Assembly (NCBI RefSeq): GCF_937616625.2
Contig: NC_065570.1
Span: forward strand, 1,560,001-1,624,000
Direction of reading: 5' to 3'
Length of the DNA: 64,000 nt
Source of the DNA: Mercurialis annua
Lineage: Eukaryota; Streptophyta; Magnoliopsida; Malpighiales; Euphorbiaceae
The translations under genes were made by a program, and so were the position numbers. Below are positions 35,570 through 48,700 of the stretch, piece by piece (position 1 is the stretch's first letter; each line of letters starts with the position of its first letter). The notes under the pieces are model-generated. The model did not search any database. It saw only the letters and a program-made list of their open reading frames with translations, and was not told the origin of the DNA.

Positions 35570-36670
35570 AAACCTAATAACGACTTAATGTCAACTCAAT
35601 GACAACTTAATGTTAACTTTATTATTTATACTATTAAAAATAATTTATAAAATGACAAATAAAGTAATAGTAATTTAAAAGCAAACTATCTAAGATTTTA
35701 TTGACATGAGTCGAAAGTAAATTTAAAATAAATGAACTGAATATAAACTTAATATGAACTCAATGTCAACTCAATATAAACTCAAAGTAAACTTAATGTG
35801 AATTTAATATAAATTTATGTCAACTTAATGTAAATTTAATGTTCACTAAATATCAACTCAAAGTAAATATTTTGATAAATAATTATAAATTTTAAATGAA
35901 ATTATTTTTTATTATAATAGTAAAATTATTTTTTTATAATTCATACTTTTAAAAATAAACTAATTGTATATTGAAAGTAAATTATTTAAGATTTTTTGCA
36001 ATTATTTTTGTAAATTAATGTCAACTTAACGTCAAATCAATGTAAATTCAATGATAATTCAGTGTCAACCTAATATAAATCTAATGTCAACTCAACGTCG
36101 AATCAATGTGAACTCAATGATGACTCAATGTCAACTCAATATAAACCTAATATCAACTAAATGTAAACCTAATATAAATTAAACTTAATATCAACTCAAT
36201 GTCGACTCAATGTCAAGTGAATGTAAATCTAATATCAACTCAATGTAAAATTGATGTAAACTACATGTTAATTCAAAGTAAATGTTTTAGTAAATTATTA
36301 TAATTTTAAAAATTAACTTAATATCAACTCAACGTCGACTTAATATCAACTCAATGTCAACTCAATGTAAACGTAATGTCAATTCAATGTAATCCTAATG
36401 TCAATTCAGTGTAAATATCATGTCAATGCAATGCAAACCTAATGTCAACTCAATATAAATTTAATGTCAATCTGAAAAAGTAAATTATTTTAATTTTGAA
36501 ATGTAACTTAATATCAACTCAATGTAAACTCAATGTGAACCTAATGTCAACTCAATGTGAACCTAATGTCAACTCAATGTAAACTTGATGAAGGTTACAT
36601 GTCAATTTGAAGTAATTTTTTTAGTAATTTATTATAATTTTAAAAACTAACTTAATATCAACTAAATTAA
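35570..36670. repeat. Minisatellite of TCAACTCAATGTAAACCTAA-like units
   Basis: Over 1 kb of degenerate units of about 17-20 bases built from CAACTCAATGT and AACCTAATGT, interrupted by AT-rich fillers. Confidence 0.85.
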
Positions 36671-37094
36671 CTTATATAATTTATTTTGAGTTTATATCGA
36701 GTTGACATTAAGTTAATTGTGTTTCTAATACATTAATTTATAAATTTATTTTAACTTAATTTACTTTAAGTTAATATTTAATTTACACTAGTATTAATTT
36801 AATTAGAATAAATTAATTTAAATTTTAACAAGCCTAATATTTTATTAGTATTTTATAATAATATATTATTTATAATCAACCATTTTAATATGTTTATATT
36901 TAGTTTAAATGCTTTCTTATACATTATTAAAGAGTATATGTATATATATATAAAAGAGTAAATAAAGACAACAAACATGTATTGCCTTGATGGTTAGACA
37001 TATGGACAAAGAGTGAGAGGTTATGGGTTCTATTCCTACTAATAGCAAATTTATAATTTATTTAATTCTTTTAAAATCTCACCACTATAGTTGA

Positions 37095-37220
37095 TTGTAG
37101 TTGACCGCCGTTGACCGCGGTGGTCCGGCCGTTGACCGGCGTTGACCGGCGTTGACCGCGGTGGTCCGGCCGTTGACCGGCGTTGACCGGCGTTGACCGC
37201 GGTGGTCCGACCGGTCGGAC
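37095..37220. repeat. GC-rich tandem repeat, right arm (inverted)
   Basis: GTTGACCGCGGTGGTCCGG and GTTGACCGGC units, the reverse complement of the left-arm array. Confidence 0.9.
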
Positions 37221-37491
37221 TGAAAATTGGTCAGTGGCGGTTGGTTAGTTTGTCTAACCAAATCCACATTTGCCACGTGTCATCATTTGATTGATTCAAA
37301 CATAGACCAATAAAATGTTGACAAATATCAAGGACAATATTGTCTCATTTTTTTTTATTTTGGGTTATGAGGGATTTTTGTAAACTTTTTATTTTTTTTG
37401 AGAAATTTTTGCCAAAATCAAAATGGTGAGGGAAAAGTGAAACACCATAGCATTTTTAGGGGATTTATGTAAAAAACCCTATAATTTTTGT

Positions 37492-37715
37492 GAGAAATTC
37501 TTATGTAGACTCGGTCTACCACGTCATCCGTAGACTAACCTATCACATTATGACACATCATTAAAATGATGGCAATCTTGTAAATTCGTTTTTTTACTTA
37601 TTTACACATTTAAATAGTAATATTACAAGATTGCCATCATTTTAATGATGTGTCATAATATGATAGATTTGGTCTACGGATGACGTGGTAGACCGAGTCT
37701 ACCTAAGAATTTCTC
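37492..37715. mobile_element. Short MITE with about 92-bp inverted ends
   Basis: Ends GAGAAATTCTTATGTAGACT and (reverse) GAGAAATTCTTAGGTAGACT, nearly perfect through CACGTCATCCGTAGAC. Perfect 9-bp duplication AATTTTTGT at 37483-37491 and 37716-37724. The two arms almost meet, so it folds as one long hairpin. Confidence 0.92.
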
Positions 37716-38092
37716 AATTTTTGTACTCCACATCTTACTCAGGCTTGACGCTTGTTGTAGTCATAATTTCTAAAAAATAGTTTTCAAAGGGCTTAATCAC
37801 TAAAAAGAACAAAGTATTTTGCTTTTCTTTCTTAAAAATAAAGCATTATGATAGGTATATTATTTGTAAAAGAGAAAAAATAAATATTCATCAATTCTGA
37901 ATGTTTAGAAAGATATAAAATGAGCATCAGCTGATAGTATTTGAGCAGGCCTTTTGATACAATTTTTCAAAAAAGCTAAAATTCATTAAAACAAATTTCA
38001 ATGTTACTTTAAAATATGGACCTTAAATGTGAAAAAAATTAATGTCAACAATTTCCAGCTAATAACAAGTTGACCCCAGCTATATTACAAAA
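37716..38092. other. AT-rich spacer leading into the copy 4 unit
   Basis: No gene. From about 37970 the conserved 3' flank of the secreted-protein unit resumes (AAAATATGGACCTTAAATGTG). Confidence 0.5.
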
Positions 38093-39717
38093 TTAGGTCG
38101 ATGTCCGCGCGTTGCGCGGGTGATTTTAATAATTTTAAAAAACATTCTCTATATCATAATTTTTAAACATGATAAATTTCATAAGTTTTAAATTTAATAA
38201 AAATTCTTCAAATTTCATATATTTAATACATTAATAAAATTCGTCATATTTCATACCTTTTAAACGTAAATTAGAACTACTCATAAACTTTAAGGAAATT
38301 TCATTAAATTTTAACTAAAATTCATTAAATTTCATAACCAAAACAATAAAAAAATTAATAAGATTAAAATTTAATTACTTTTAATTAATTTCAAAAATAT
38401 TTCATATTTCATAACATATAAAAAATGATATTATAATTAAACATTTAAAATTCATAATCAATTTTTTTATTAACGTACTTTTTTTATAATTAAAAAAATA
38501 AGAGATATGTCATATAAATGAATAAAAAAGACATTTGATGGAAAATAATTGTCAACCTTAAATCAATTCAATACAAAACATAAAATCTTTTATGTTAAAT
38601 TGTTTTGATTAACCTCATAAAATCAACATTATAATTGAAATCATATAATTATGATTGTGTGGTTCATGTCTAAAATATATATATTCCAATGGCATTGAAT
38701 CCTCGTTTCTTTGAATTATTTAGCAAGTTAGGTCACATGTCACTAAAATAAATTAAAATACAACAACAACAACAACCATACACATAAACTAAACAATTTC
38801 AAAAAGATAGACGATACTTACTCCAAGCATTCTTCATTATGAATGACTAAAAACTCTTTTATTGTGAAAAAATAGAAAGAAATAGATATAAAAATAACTC
38901 TAAAAAACCATGTTTGTTTATAATTAAATATGTGTGCATGGATTTATATATATATACACTTATATATTTCATGACAAGGAAGTTGTAATTAATTGAAAAA
39001 TATGAAAAGTTAGATGTTATACAAAACTTATTTTTAAAAATATGAAAAATTAAAAAAAATTAATACATTTGGTTTCATAACCTATAAATGTTAATAATAT
39101 TTAAAAAAAATTAATATTTTATAACTTATAAACATAAATAGAAACTCTTCAAATTTTATAACCATCACATTTCTAAAATTCTATAACTTTAAATTTTAAT
39201 TTACTAAACTTAGTTTGAAAATTATTCATATTTTTAGCATATAATGAAATAAAAGTATTTTAGTTCTCATAATTTAATTTTTTAATTCTTATGATATTAT
39301 TTTAAAATATGTAATATTCAATGGGATGTATTTTTAAATTAGGAGAAATAAAATATTTTTTATATTATTATATATTAAAAATAAAAAATAAAAAAAATTA
39401 ATTTAATTTAATTTAAATTTAGACTTATATAATTTTATAAATTTGATAGCGATGAAATTTGAAGAGTTTCTTTTTTCATGTTTATAAGTTATAAAATCTT
39501 AAGAGTTTTTCTATATTATTAATATTTATATGTTATGAAACAAATTTAATTATTGCAAGTTTTAATTTTTCATATTTTGTAACTTAAAAAATATTAATTA
39601 TTAAATTTTTTAATAAAATAATAAATTAATTTTAAATGAGTAATTGCCACATGGCAATTCGTAGTCGATCCACTTGTCAAAATTAATTTGGAGTTCAAGA
39701 TTATATTATAGTATAGA
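38093..39717 (-). mobile_element. Non-autonomous Helitron 1
   Basis: On the - strand it starts TCTATACTATAATATAATCT after a host A and ends with the hairpin CCGCGCAACGCGCGG, nine bases, then CTAA before a host T. These are the standard Helitron ends with A/T insertion. 1625 bp, very AT-rich, no Rep/helicase seen. Confidence 0.88.
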
Positions 39718-39737
39718 TTAGCTAGTATAATACATTC

Positions 39738-40090
39738 TCGAACAAAGGGTTAACGAGCGCTTTGAACTTGTGATGCGGGGTCATCTAATCCAATTTATAC
39801 TTTTTTGACTAACTAACCCCAAAACTATTTATTTTTAGATCAAATAACTCCATATAATATATTTTTGTTTCAAAAAATAGATTTAGAATAATTATATGCA
39901 AAATTTAAGGAAGTATCTATTACTTTTTTACATCACTCGCCTCTGTTTTGTATTTTATGTGTTTTAAAAATACAATTATGGGGTTATTTGACCAAAGAGA
40001 CAGAGTTTTGGAGTTAGTTGGTCAAAAAAATACAAATTAGATTAGATGATCCCGTGTCAAGAGTTTAAGAGGCGCGGTAACCCGTTGTTC
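39738..40090. mobile_element. TIR element of 353 bp
   Basis: Long imperfect inverted ends sharing GAACAAAGGGTTAACG / GAACAACGGGTTACCG, then CATCTAATCCAATTTATAC and GACTAACTAACCCCAAAACT. Flanked by ATACATTC at 39730-39737 and 40091-40098. The 8-bp duplication suggests hAT-like, but the terminal bases do not match hAT well. Confidence 0.75.
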
Positions 40091-40409
40091 ATACATTCGC
40101 TACAATAAATAGCAGACAAATACTTGTTTTCTTAAATATTGTTACGTAGATAATTGCATACTATGATGGCGTAGCAGAAAGTTAGATAATTCTATAAATC
40201 AGTTGAGTAACAAAATAGTCCATATCATAGCTTCGATAATTGAGAAATATTAGGTAATTAGATGTTCCATGATTCGTTGATCAAAGAATTCCGAAGTTTG
40301 AAAAGGAAATCAAGTAAAAACACGTACAGAAATCGACTAATTCCCATACTTCATATATTCCGCAAATTCTATTTTTCAAAAATTTCGCATCCACACCCAC
40401 ATCAAATGA

Positions 40410-41324
40410 CTAGAAAAATAACAAAAACATTATCACCGGAACAATCATGCCAATCGAAAACCGTTCAGGCAACAAATTTACAGTGGCGCCGCCTGTATTA
40501 TTCCCAATGAGAAGCTTAGTTAGCATCAAAATTAAAATTTAAAACAAATCAAAAGAATAGCTGAAACAATTCAACAACTCACCATTATGTGTAGGCAATG
40601 TGTAGTTGAAATAGAATTGAGAATCACCATACCACATACTACAACCAGAACTAAAAGCCTGCCATTCTTTTTTATATCCAATCTTTGATCTAAAATTCAC
40701 CAATTTATCATCAAAGCATTTTCCACAATCTTGTCTGCTTATACCTCGAGTACACTGAGCCAATGCGTACCTCTTTCCGTATTTTCCGACATCCAAAACC
40801 TTAGTTTGAAACATCAATGGCTGCTCCGGAGCTGTCGAAACAAGATCATTCATAAAGTTCAGAGTCTTAGAAACCACATCTGGATCTTCGAGATTAGTGT
40901 TGTTAACTATTATCGCCGCCATTGCAGATGGATCCCACACCCCGAAAAATCTTTCGTTTGAGTATTGAAGAAAACACCAGCTATACCATTTGGTTACGCT
41001 CTTACTATCTGTGTAGCAGTCGCGGTGTAAGGTGGCGTTCTTGATGCAAGCCGCGCAGTTTGCTGAAGAAAGATCGGCTCTACATTGTGTAAGACCATAA
41101 ATTTTGTCGGAATGTTTTCCAGACTCGGCTTTGTAGAATCCGTTGTTGGAAGGCGCGTTTGTTGCGAGTGAATCCATTAGATTCTTGAAATTTATTTTGT
41201 AATCGTTCGTTAGGTTCGCTTTAATATCGCCTGAACATTCCGCTCCAAGAATCTGGTTAGTATCCGAACAAGAAGAATGGATGAATAGAATCAGTAAAGT
41301 TGATAAAAGAATTAGAATCTTCAT
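40410..41324 (-). CDS. DUF26-DUF26 secreted protein with hydrophobic tail (copy 4)
   Basis: Exons on the - strand are 41324-40583 and 40492-40410 (274 residues). Signal peptide MKILILLSTLLILFIHSSCS. DUF26-1 has all six cysteines (AECSGDI, CRADLSSANCAAC, RDC, SWC). DUF26-2 has CTRGISRQDCGKC and SGC in place of YGC. Exon 2 gives GGATVNLLPERFSIGMIV, ending VIMFLLFF. Its 3' flank is stretched by Helitron 1, the 353-bp TIR element and the 3.66-kb MULE, so the full unit starts near 33720. Confidence 0.92.
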
Positions 41325-41892
41325 TTTTTTGGTAGACAGAGATAGAGATTATGAATTGAGCTAGAAACTATCTACTCTCGGCATATTTAAAAGGATAAGT
41401 CAACTGTTTAATTGCTTGGATTGCATGTATTCGTTTGATTGGATATAAAGCCAATGAGATATAAATCAAATGATATAAACGAGATATAAATTAAATGATA
41501 TAAACATTGGACAACAAATTGCTAAAGTCGTGGCCGTGGGGCTCAATTCCTCCTGCATCGCTGCCCATTCTTAATTATCAAAGCTTACAATCAACTATAT
41601 CTTCGTTCAGTCCCACTTGCTCAAGTTATGCTTAAGATGAGGTTACCGACACAAACATCCAAAGACTTGAATTTGGGATGCAAATTCAACACCTTTTTGA
41701 CATTGAACAATTTACTAGAAAATTTAATTTTAGTTTAATTTTAAATGTTGATAGTAATTGTAACCCAATTTCAAAAATATCTTCATTAAAATGTGATATT
41801 TATATATGTATAAAATAAAAATGAAGTGTTTAAAAATAAAAAAATACATCCTATTTCTTAATTCTTTTTTAGAATCAATTTATTATTTAAAA
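41325..41892 (-). promoter_or_regulatory. Upstream region of copy 4, with W-box
   Basis: TTGACT on the gene strand at 41398-41403, 74 bases before the ATG. A 41450-41580 insert (AAATGATATAAACGAGATAT repeats) is absent from the other units. Then family upstream flank TCCCACTTGCTCAAGTTATG. Confidence 0.5.
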
Positions 41893-42667
41893 GGCATGAT
41901 TACTTAAAAAACACTCACCTTATAATTTATTTTCATTTATACCATGACCTAGAAAAAATTTCAATTGTATCCTATTTTTAATTTTTATATTTTATCTCTA
42001 CCCTAATGAATTAAATTGAACTATTTTTCATTAAAAAATAAATTAAATTAGTCCTTCATTTGAATTTTTTTCAAATAAAAAAAAATATGATATAATCCTT
42101 CTATTTAATTGTTTTTAATATTTTCATCTTTACATTAATTAAATTGTCAAAAATTTTAATTTTGAGGTACAGATGAAATATAAAAATAAAAAATAGAGTA
42201 TAATTGAAAATTTTCTTAGGCCATGATATAAATATAAAAAAGTTATAAGGTTGGTGGTTTTTAAATAATTGGCTTAATTACTTAAAAACCACCCACCTTG
42301 AACTTTTTTTTCGTTTATACCCTGACCTAGGAAAAAATTCATTTATACCCTGACGTATGTGTTTATGTTTCACCTCTATCCCGAGACACTAAATTAACCT
42401 TTTTTTATTTAACAAAAAGTTTAAAATAATCCTTCATTTAGAGAAAAATTCATTTCTAATTAAACTCTAATTAGCTTAGGTTAAAAATGAAGAACCATTT
42501 TAAATTTTTTTTTTAATGAAAAGAGATTAATTTAGTGCCTCAGGGTAGAGGTGAAACATAAATACATACGTCAGGGTATAAATGAATTTTTTCCTAGGTC
42601 ATGGTATAAACGAAAAAAAAGTTCAAGGTGAGTGTTTTTTAAGTAATTAAGCCTAAATAATTAGACC
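41893..42667. mobile_element. MITE family B, copy 2, with copy 3 inside its right end
   Basis: Starts GGCATGATTACTTAAAAAAC and ends (reverse) GGTCTAATTATTTAAAAACC. Duplication TATTTAAAA at 41884-41892 and 42668-42676. Copy 3 of the same family sits at 42271-42653. Confidence 0.85.
42271..42653. mobile_element. MITE family B, copy 3 (nested in copy 2)
   Basis: Ends GGCTTAATTACTTAAAAACC on both strands. Perfect 9-bp duplication TAAATAATT at 42262-42270 and 42654-42662, which is part of copy 2's own terminal repeat. Confidence 0.9.
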
Positions 42668-45600
42668 TATTTAAAACACTAAAAACAGATATTCAATTGA
42701 AAAAGAAAGCCGGCAGTTAAGAGAGGATGGAATCATCCATGGACCATGAATGCTTCACTATCAACTATGGAGATAATCAGTAACCGTTTTTAGCAACAAT
42801 TTGCAAAAATAATATCTTTAAAAAGGAAGCAACATAAAGATAAGTATCTTTATTAATTTTTTCTCTTTTTAATTTAAGTTATGTGTTACAGATAATATTT
42901 GTGTAGTATTAGTTTATGATTATTGAATTGCATGGCATGGAAATGATAATCAACATCACTGTAGATCTGATTATCTAAAGTTCATCAACATCTTTGGTTA
43001 ATTCTCATGCATGTCTGCATGTCAAAGGCAAATAACGGTTTTGCACAGTGCAGGATAGAAATCGATTCTACTAGAAAAATGATATGTTTACATGTTTCAT
43101 AACGTTGAATTGCATGAAATAGTCGGTTTGGCCAGATTAATTGATGGTAATGAAAAATATATAGAGATAAGAGAGCAGTTATCTAGTACAGTAACTGTAC
43201 CGCCACCACCATATTGTTTACCCCATGTTTGCATGAAACACGAACACTATATTGTTAACCGTAATTTTGAATTGCATGATTCACTAACGATCCCATGGAG
43301 TCTCCAAAGAAACAATTCCTGCCACCACTCTTCAACAATTATATACAGAATTATCATAATCGTCCATTCAACAATTTACAATCATCAAATCTTTAAGAAA
43401 TACGGTAAAAATTAGTACTTTTTTTATTATATATTTCATTTTTATAGTCCTAATTACAATTATAGCAATAGTTTGTGGAATTGTATGATTGTAATTATAA
43501 AATAAATTATTAAGAATTTTATAGTTTAAAGTTTTTTTTTTTAGTTTTACATAATATTTATGGTATCTTACAACCTTTTGATTTTATGGATATTTCAGAA
43601 TCATAAAAATGCTATTGAAGACAATATCTTCTAAATCTCTTTCATACTTGTTCCCCTTTATGGGTGTTTTTAAATCAATCTAAATGTTAAAAATAATATT
43701 AATTCATAAATTACAATTACTAATATTGTTTGTGTTTGTATTTTTTTTGGACATATACTTTTAAAAGAGGGGCCTACCAAGCACTTCTTATTCTTCGTCG
43801 TCAATTGGTGGAACTCCTCTATTATCAGGTAATATCTATATCACTTTAGTCGTTACCAATAGTAAGTAATTTCTATTTTAAGTTTTATAGTTATATGTTG
43901 CTACCGTTCGTTTAGCAAATTACTCACGTATTAGTATTTAATTTGTTAAACGAATGTGTATGTGGGATGGCTCAATTAATAGCCGCGAAGTTCACTTTTA
44001 TTTTTTCTGCTTAAGAATGATTCATCATTTTCAGAAGGTGGCCTTTCTTTTTATATATTTATATATTGTTATTTCTAGCAAAAAAAATTGAAAAAGAAAG
44101 CACAAAAACCTATGGGTTTGGGCTTGTTCTAAATGGAATAGAAGCCCATAATAGTATAAAATGGACTGTGTAGCGCAAAAGAACCTTCTGGACCTATAAA
44201 ACTAGTACTCGGCCTATGCCCCACACCTTACTCCCTCATGGTTTACTTAAAACAATTTTGAAAAACGGTTTCTGAAAAACTATTGTCCGATCGTCCTAAA
44301 ATATTTTCAAAAAAAAATTAAATTATTTTCAAAGGCTTCTAAAAATATTTTCCCGCAGTTTTGAGAAATAACTTTTAAAATAGTTTTTAATAACTCTGAA
44401 AGAAACAAATTACAAAAAAAATGTTGAATACGTTTAATATGTTTCAGCGACTGCATAATTAAAGATTTAACAAAACAAAGATGGAGGAAACACAAAGAAA
44501 AAAGAGAGAATAAATATTTAAAATAAATTTTTTAAAAAATGAGAAAAAATGATATGTCCGTCAAAAAAGAGTATATTTATTTTGAGAAATTCGGAAGAGA
44601 ATCGTAGATAAAAAGGAAAAACAATAATTTGGAGACCAAAAAAAAAGAGAGAGAAATTAGAATCAGCATATAACATAGACTAAAAATATAAATTTTAGAA
44701 AACTAAAATAGAGTATTTAACAAAATAATAAATAAAAAATATGAAATTTTAAAATTATAGTATATTTTACAAATTAAATTATTAAGAAAGTGTTATTTTA
44801 AAATATTTCATATTTTTTCTTCTCTTTTTTTTATCATTTACATTAGAATCATTATATTATTTTTGCTGTGTGATTTTCTAAAAAAATATAAAAAATTCAT
44901 TAAGTCATAATATAAATAGTTAACAATTAAATGCAATTCTGCTGATTTAAAATAGCACATTATTAGTAGGCTAGTAGCAGACTGTCTAATAAATTATTAT
45001 TATTTTTGAACGTAAGACTGTAATAAATTTAAAATTAAGTAACATACTTGTTTTGTTATAATATTTTAATTGATCTCTTTTGAATTTTCAAAAAAAAAAA
45101 ACAAATGAATTTCCATAAAGAAAAATAAAATTACTCTTTCAAATATTAAATAGGTCCATCTTTGTTGGTTTAATGTCATCTTTGTTTTTTAAAGATCTGT
45201 CTTTATTATTGAAATGTTAGATTTATTCTTTCAACTTATTGTTGTAGTTTGTCATTTTAAATTCATATATAAAACTATATTATCTGTATGTAATTTTATT
45301 TAAATAGATATGAAATTTATTTTGTCATTTTAGCATTTCATGACCCAAAAATGGTAGAAAATGTTTGTTTAATATACTTTTTAAAAGTTATAATATTATA
45401 AAAAGATCTACTTGCTAAAATAGTGGATTCAAATAAGTAAGTTTGCAATTATTGTAATTTTTCTATAAATATATGACACACATTTCAATTGTTTCTTAAT
45501 TGCTAGAATATATGAAACACTTACTCTAAATCAGGAACCCATACATATGCATCCAATTTCAGTTATCCATCAACTTTTCAGTTATAAACATTTGATCTAA

Positions 45601-45752
45601 AATTTCTCTGTTTGTGAAAAATAAAATTTATAGATGAAAAGTATTGTTATTTCTAATTCAAGAGTGGAAAATATATTTTTTTTTCTTATTATTTTGTTTA
45701 ATAGTCATTAATGATAAGTTTCCTTTAGAAAGCAAAGGTTTCCCTCTAAAGC
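42668..45752. other. Unassigned spacer, partly homologous to 60.0-62.5 kb
   Basis: 44090-44210 (GGTTTGGGCTTGTTCTAAAT) and 44900-45750 are the same flank seen at 60250-60360 and 61250-62440. The part 42700-44030 has no counterpart and holds the 107-codon frame 43092-43415 (with VPPPPYCLPHVC), which I do not recognise and cannot support as a gene. CTTCTTATTCTTCGTCGTC at 43780-43800 may be an exon-like piece. Confidence 0.45.
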
Positions 45753-45760
45753 AGGCTAAT

Positions 45761-48700
45761 AATCATGGATGGTCCTCGACCTTTGCACTAAGCTTCCCGA
45801 AACCCCCTCACCTTTCAAAAGCTTCACTAAACCCCCTGACCTTTATGGCGGCGCCATTCACGGCCCTTCTGAAAAAAAAAAACACAAAATCGCGGCGCCG
45901 CCAACGATTTAATCGTTTGCATGCGTTTTCCTCGCCACCTGTCGACCCACGTGACCTGTCCTCTGTCAGTTGCAACAGTCTCTCTCTCTGACATGCCGGT
46001 TGACTTTTCAAATTTTAAAATCAAAAAAAAAATTAACCGCTCGGTAACTTTTATCTCTCTTTCATCTTCTTTCTGACATACTCTTTCATCCTTCTCTTCT
46101 CTTCCCTTTTTTCTTCTGAAACTCATTCTCTTCCCTTTTTTCTTCTGAAACTCTCATTTTCACACCGTCATTGTCTCTTCGATTGCCTGTTCATCTTCCG
46201 TGCTTTCTGTGTTTTTGCATTGTGAAGAAGAAAAAATAACGAAGGAACAAAACATAAATTTAGAGTGAGAAAGATTGATTTTTACTCTTGTTATCTGGTT
46301 CATGTGGTCTAGGGTTTGATTAACGTGGTGTATTTACGCTCTCTGTGTCACAGGTTTTTATAGTGAAAGAATTACAAAAATGAGAAAGAAAGGAAAAGGA
46401 AAATCAAAGGAAAGAGAACGAACGGGACCACCTGGAACTGCTGGATGGGGTTTAATGGATGAGAGCGATAGTGACGAAGTGGTGGAAGGTATGTAGGACC
46501 ACATAGTACTTTGGTTTCTGTAAATGTTTGTTATTCTATGCTTTGATTTATTAGCCGCTTTTGGACATAGGACTACAAGTTGCTTTATGTTTGTTTACTG
46601 CTGTAGGACCACTAGTTGGTTTGATTTGTTTAATCTTTGTACGAGTTGTTTATTGTTTTCACGTTTCTGTTGGTTGGCATTTACTATTATTTTTGTGTTG
46701 CTTGATGGTTGTTGGTGTGTTTAAATATTTGTCTGTTTGCAGTGTCACCAGGTTTTGAATTTTTTCAAATCAACCTTCACATTAATGGGGCATTGGGGGA
46801 ATGGGGTTACCATGATGGGGAAGTGTCCACCGGCGTTTATTCTGTGTCTGGTATGACTATGAAGAAATTAGATAGATGGGTGAAAAGAGAAAAAGTTGAG
46901 GGCTTAGTTGATTATTACTGGAAAGAAAAAGACAAGGAATTTCATGATTGGATTAGACCGATAAATCACGACGATGATGTTATGGAAATGGCAAGTGCTG
47001 GGAAGAGGGATGGAGAAGTGGATGTCTATGTTAGGAAACTGACCGTTAAAGACATTGAGGCTTTAGTCCCTCCGCCCCCCTCGCCCCCACATGTTGTAAT
47101 TGAGGAGATACCAAATCCCAAAGATTTAGCTTATGTGTATCCCACTCCCGTGAAAAAAGTAAGGGGTAAACCATTGGCTACCAAGGCTGGTGGGAGTAAA
47201 CCACTGGGTACCAAGGCTGTTGGTGAAGGTCCTTCAGAAAGTGGGGGGGTCATGGATGAGTCCATATGTAAGTGAATATGTAAGTGAAGGGGCTTCTATG
47301 GTCCAGGGAAATACGCAGGCTCAGGGGAATGAAGGGGCAGATTTTTTGGGACAAACTGACACTGGGAATGATGAGGTTGCTGGTGAGCGGGCAAATGAAG
47401 AGGCAAGCGTTCAGATGGCTGATGAAGATTGCCATGATAAGGGGGATGGGGCTGCTGAAGATTGCCAACTTAATGGGGCTGAGGCTGGGGCTGTGGATGG
47501 GGCTGAAGCTGAGGCTGGGGCTATGGATGGGGCTGAGGCTGAGGCTATGGATGGGGCTGAGGCTGAGGCTATGGATGTGGCTATGGATTTGGCTGAGGCT
47601 GAGGCTGGGGCTGTTGAAGATTGGCAAGTGAATGGGGTTGAGGCTGGGGCTAGTGAACAGCATGGGCCACAAGAGGAAGAAGTTCCAATTCAGGGGCCAC
47701 ATGAGGAAGCTCAGGATTTGGGGGCTGACGATGGGCCGCACATGGATGAGGTAGAGGGGCTGCATGATAAGGGTCCTACTCAACAAACTCAAGATGTGGA
47801 CTTCGACAATTTCTTCCAGACCCAACATCAGCCCCCTTTTGAGGGTTTATTTGAGGACCAGAACAGGGAACTACCGCAAAGGCAAAGTGAAGACCAACCA
47901 CCGATGCCCACTGAAGAAGAGCTTCATCATTCACATGAATGGGTTGAAGTTGAAGATTGGGATGATGATCTAGATGAGTACATTGTGGATCCTGATTATG
48001 ACATCTTGGATGGTGATGAAGATTTGACTACCGAGTTGAGGTCAAACGGTCAGTTGCCTGAAGAGAATGAAGAGAATGAAGAGAATGAACAGGATGAAGA
48101 GAACGAAGAGAATATTGGTGCTTCGCAGAACAGGGCTGGTGGGAGACCCAAAGGTAAAGCCCAATTTGAGTCTGGTGGTGTTGACAGAACAATTCACCAG
48201 GACACTGTGGGTGGTGATTCAGAGTACGTAGAGTCTGATGGTAATAGATCTATTTCAGATTCAGAAGAAGAGGGGGGGGGAGGATTTTAATGTGTTTGAT
48301 GAAGACCACGACCATGAGGGTCCAACTTTCTCTATTGGGATGTTGTTCACTGACAGGGAGCAGTTTAAGAAGGCCTGCCGTGAGTGGGGGATACACCACA
48401 GGTACCAACTGCACTTCCCTGTAAATGAGATAACAAGGGTGAGGGCAAAGTGCTACTCAAAGAGCAAATGTAAGTTCTACGTGTTTGCCTCAAAGCTGCA
48501 CCTCAAAGATCCCAATGACAACACATTCCGAGTGAAGACCCTTGATCTGCGCCATACATGTCCTAAAGTGAGCAAAAACTTCCACCTGACTAGTGCAGTC
48601 CTCGCCGACAAGTACTTAGAAGAATTTAGAAACGATCCTGAATATAAGTCTGAAGTGTTTGTGAAGAAGATTCAGACGGACCTAAAACAATCAATAAGCA

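Larger units (their letters stand above)
33821..37479. mobile_element. 3.66-kb Mutator-like element with long, modular inverted ends
   Basis: Perfect 9-bp duplication TATAATTTT at 33812-33820 and 37480-37488. The outer ends align as TTACACCAAATCACCC / TTACATAAATCCCC. Both arms hold in inverted order a GC-rich GGTCAACG/GACCACCGCGG array (34040-34290; 37095-37220) and a tRNA-like stretch (34350-34425; 36975-37045). The core has a transcript-like part (34500-35290) and a long minisatellite (35570-36670). No transposase; the short frames are translated repeats. Confidence 0.82.
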
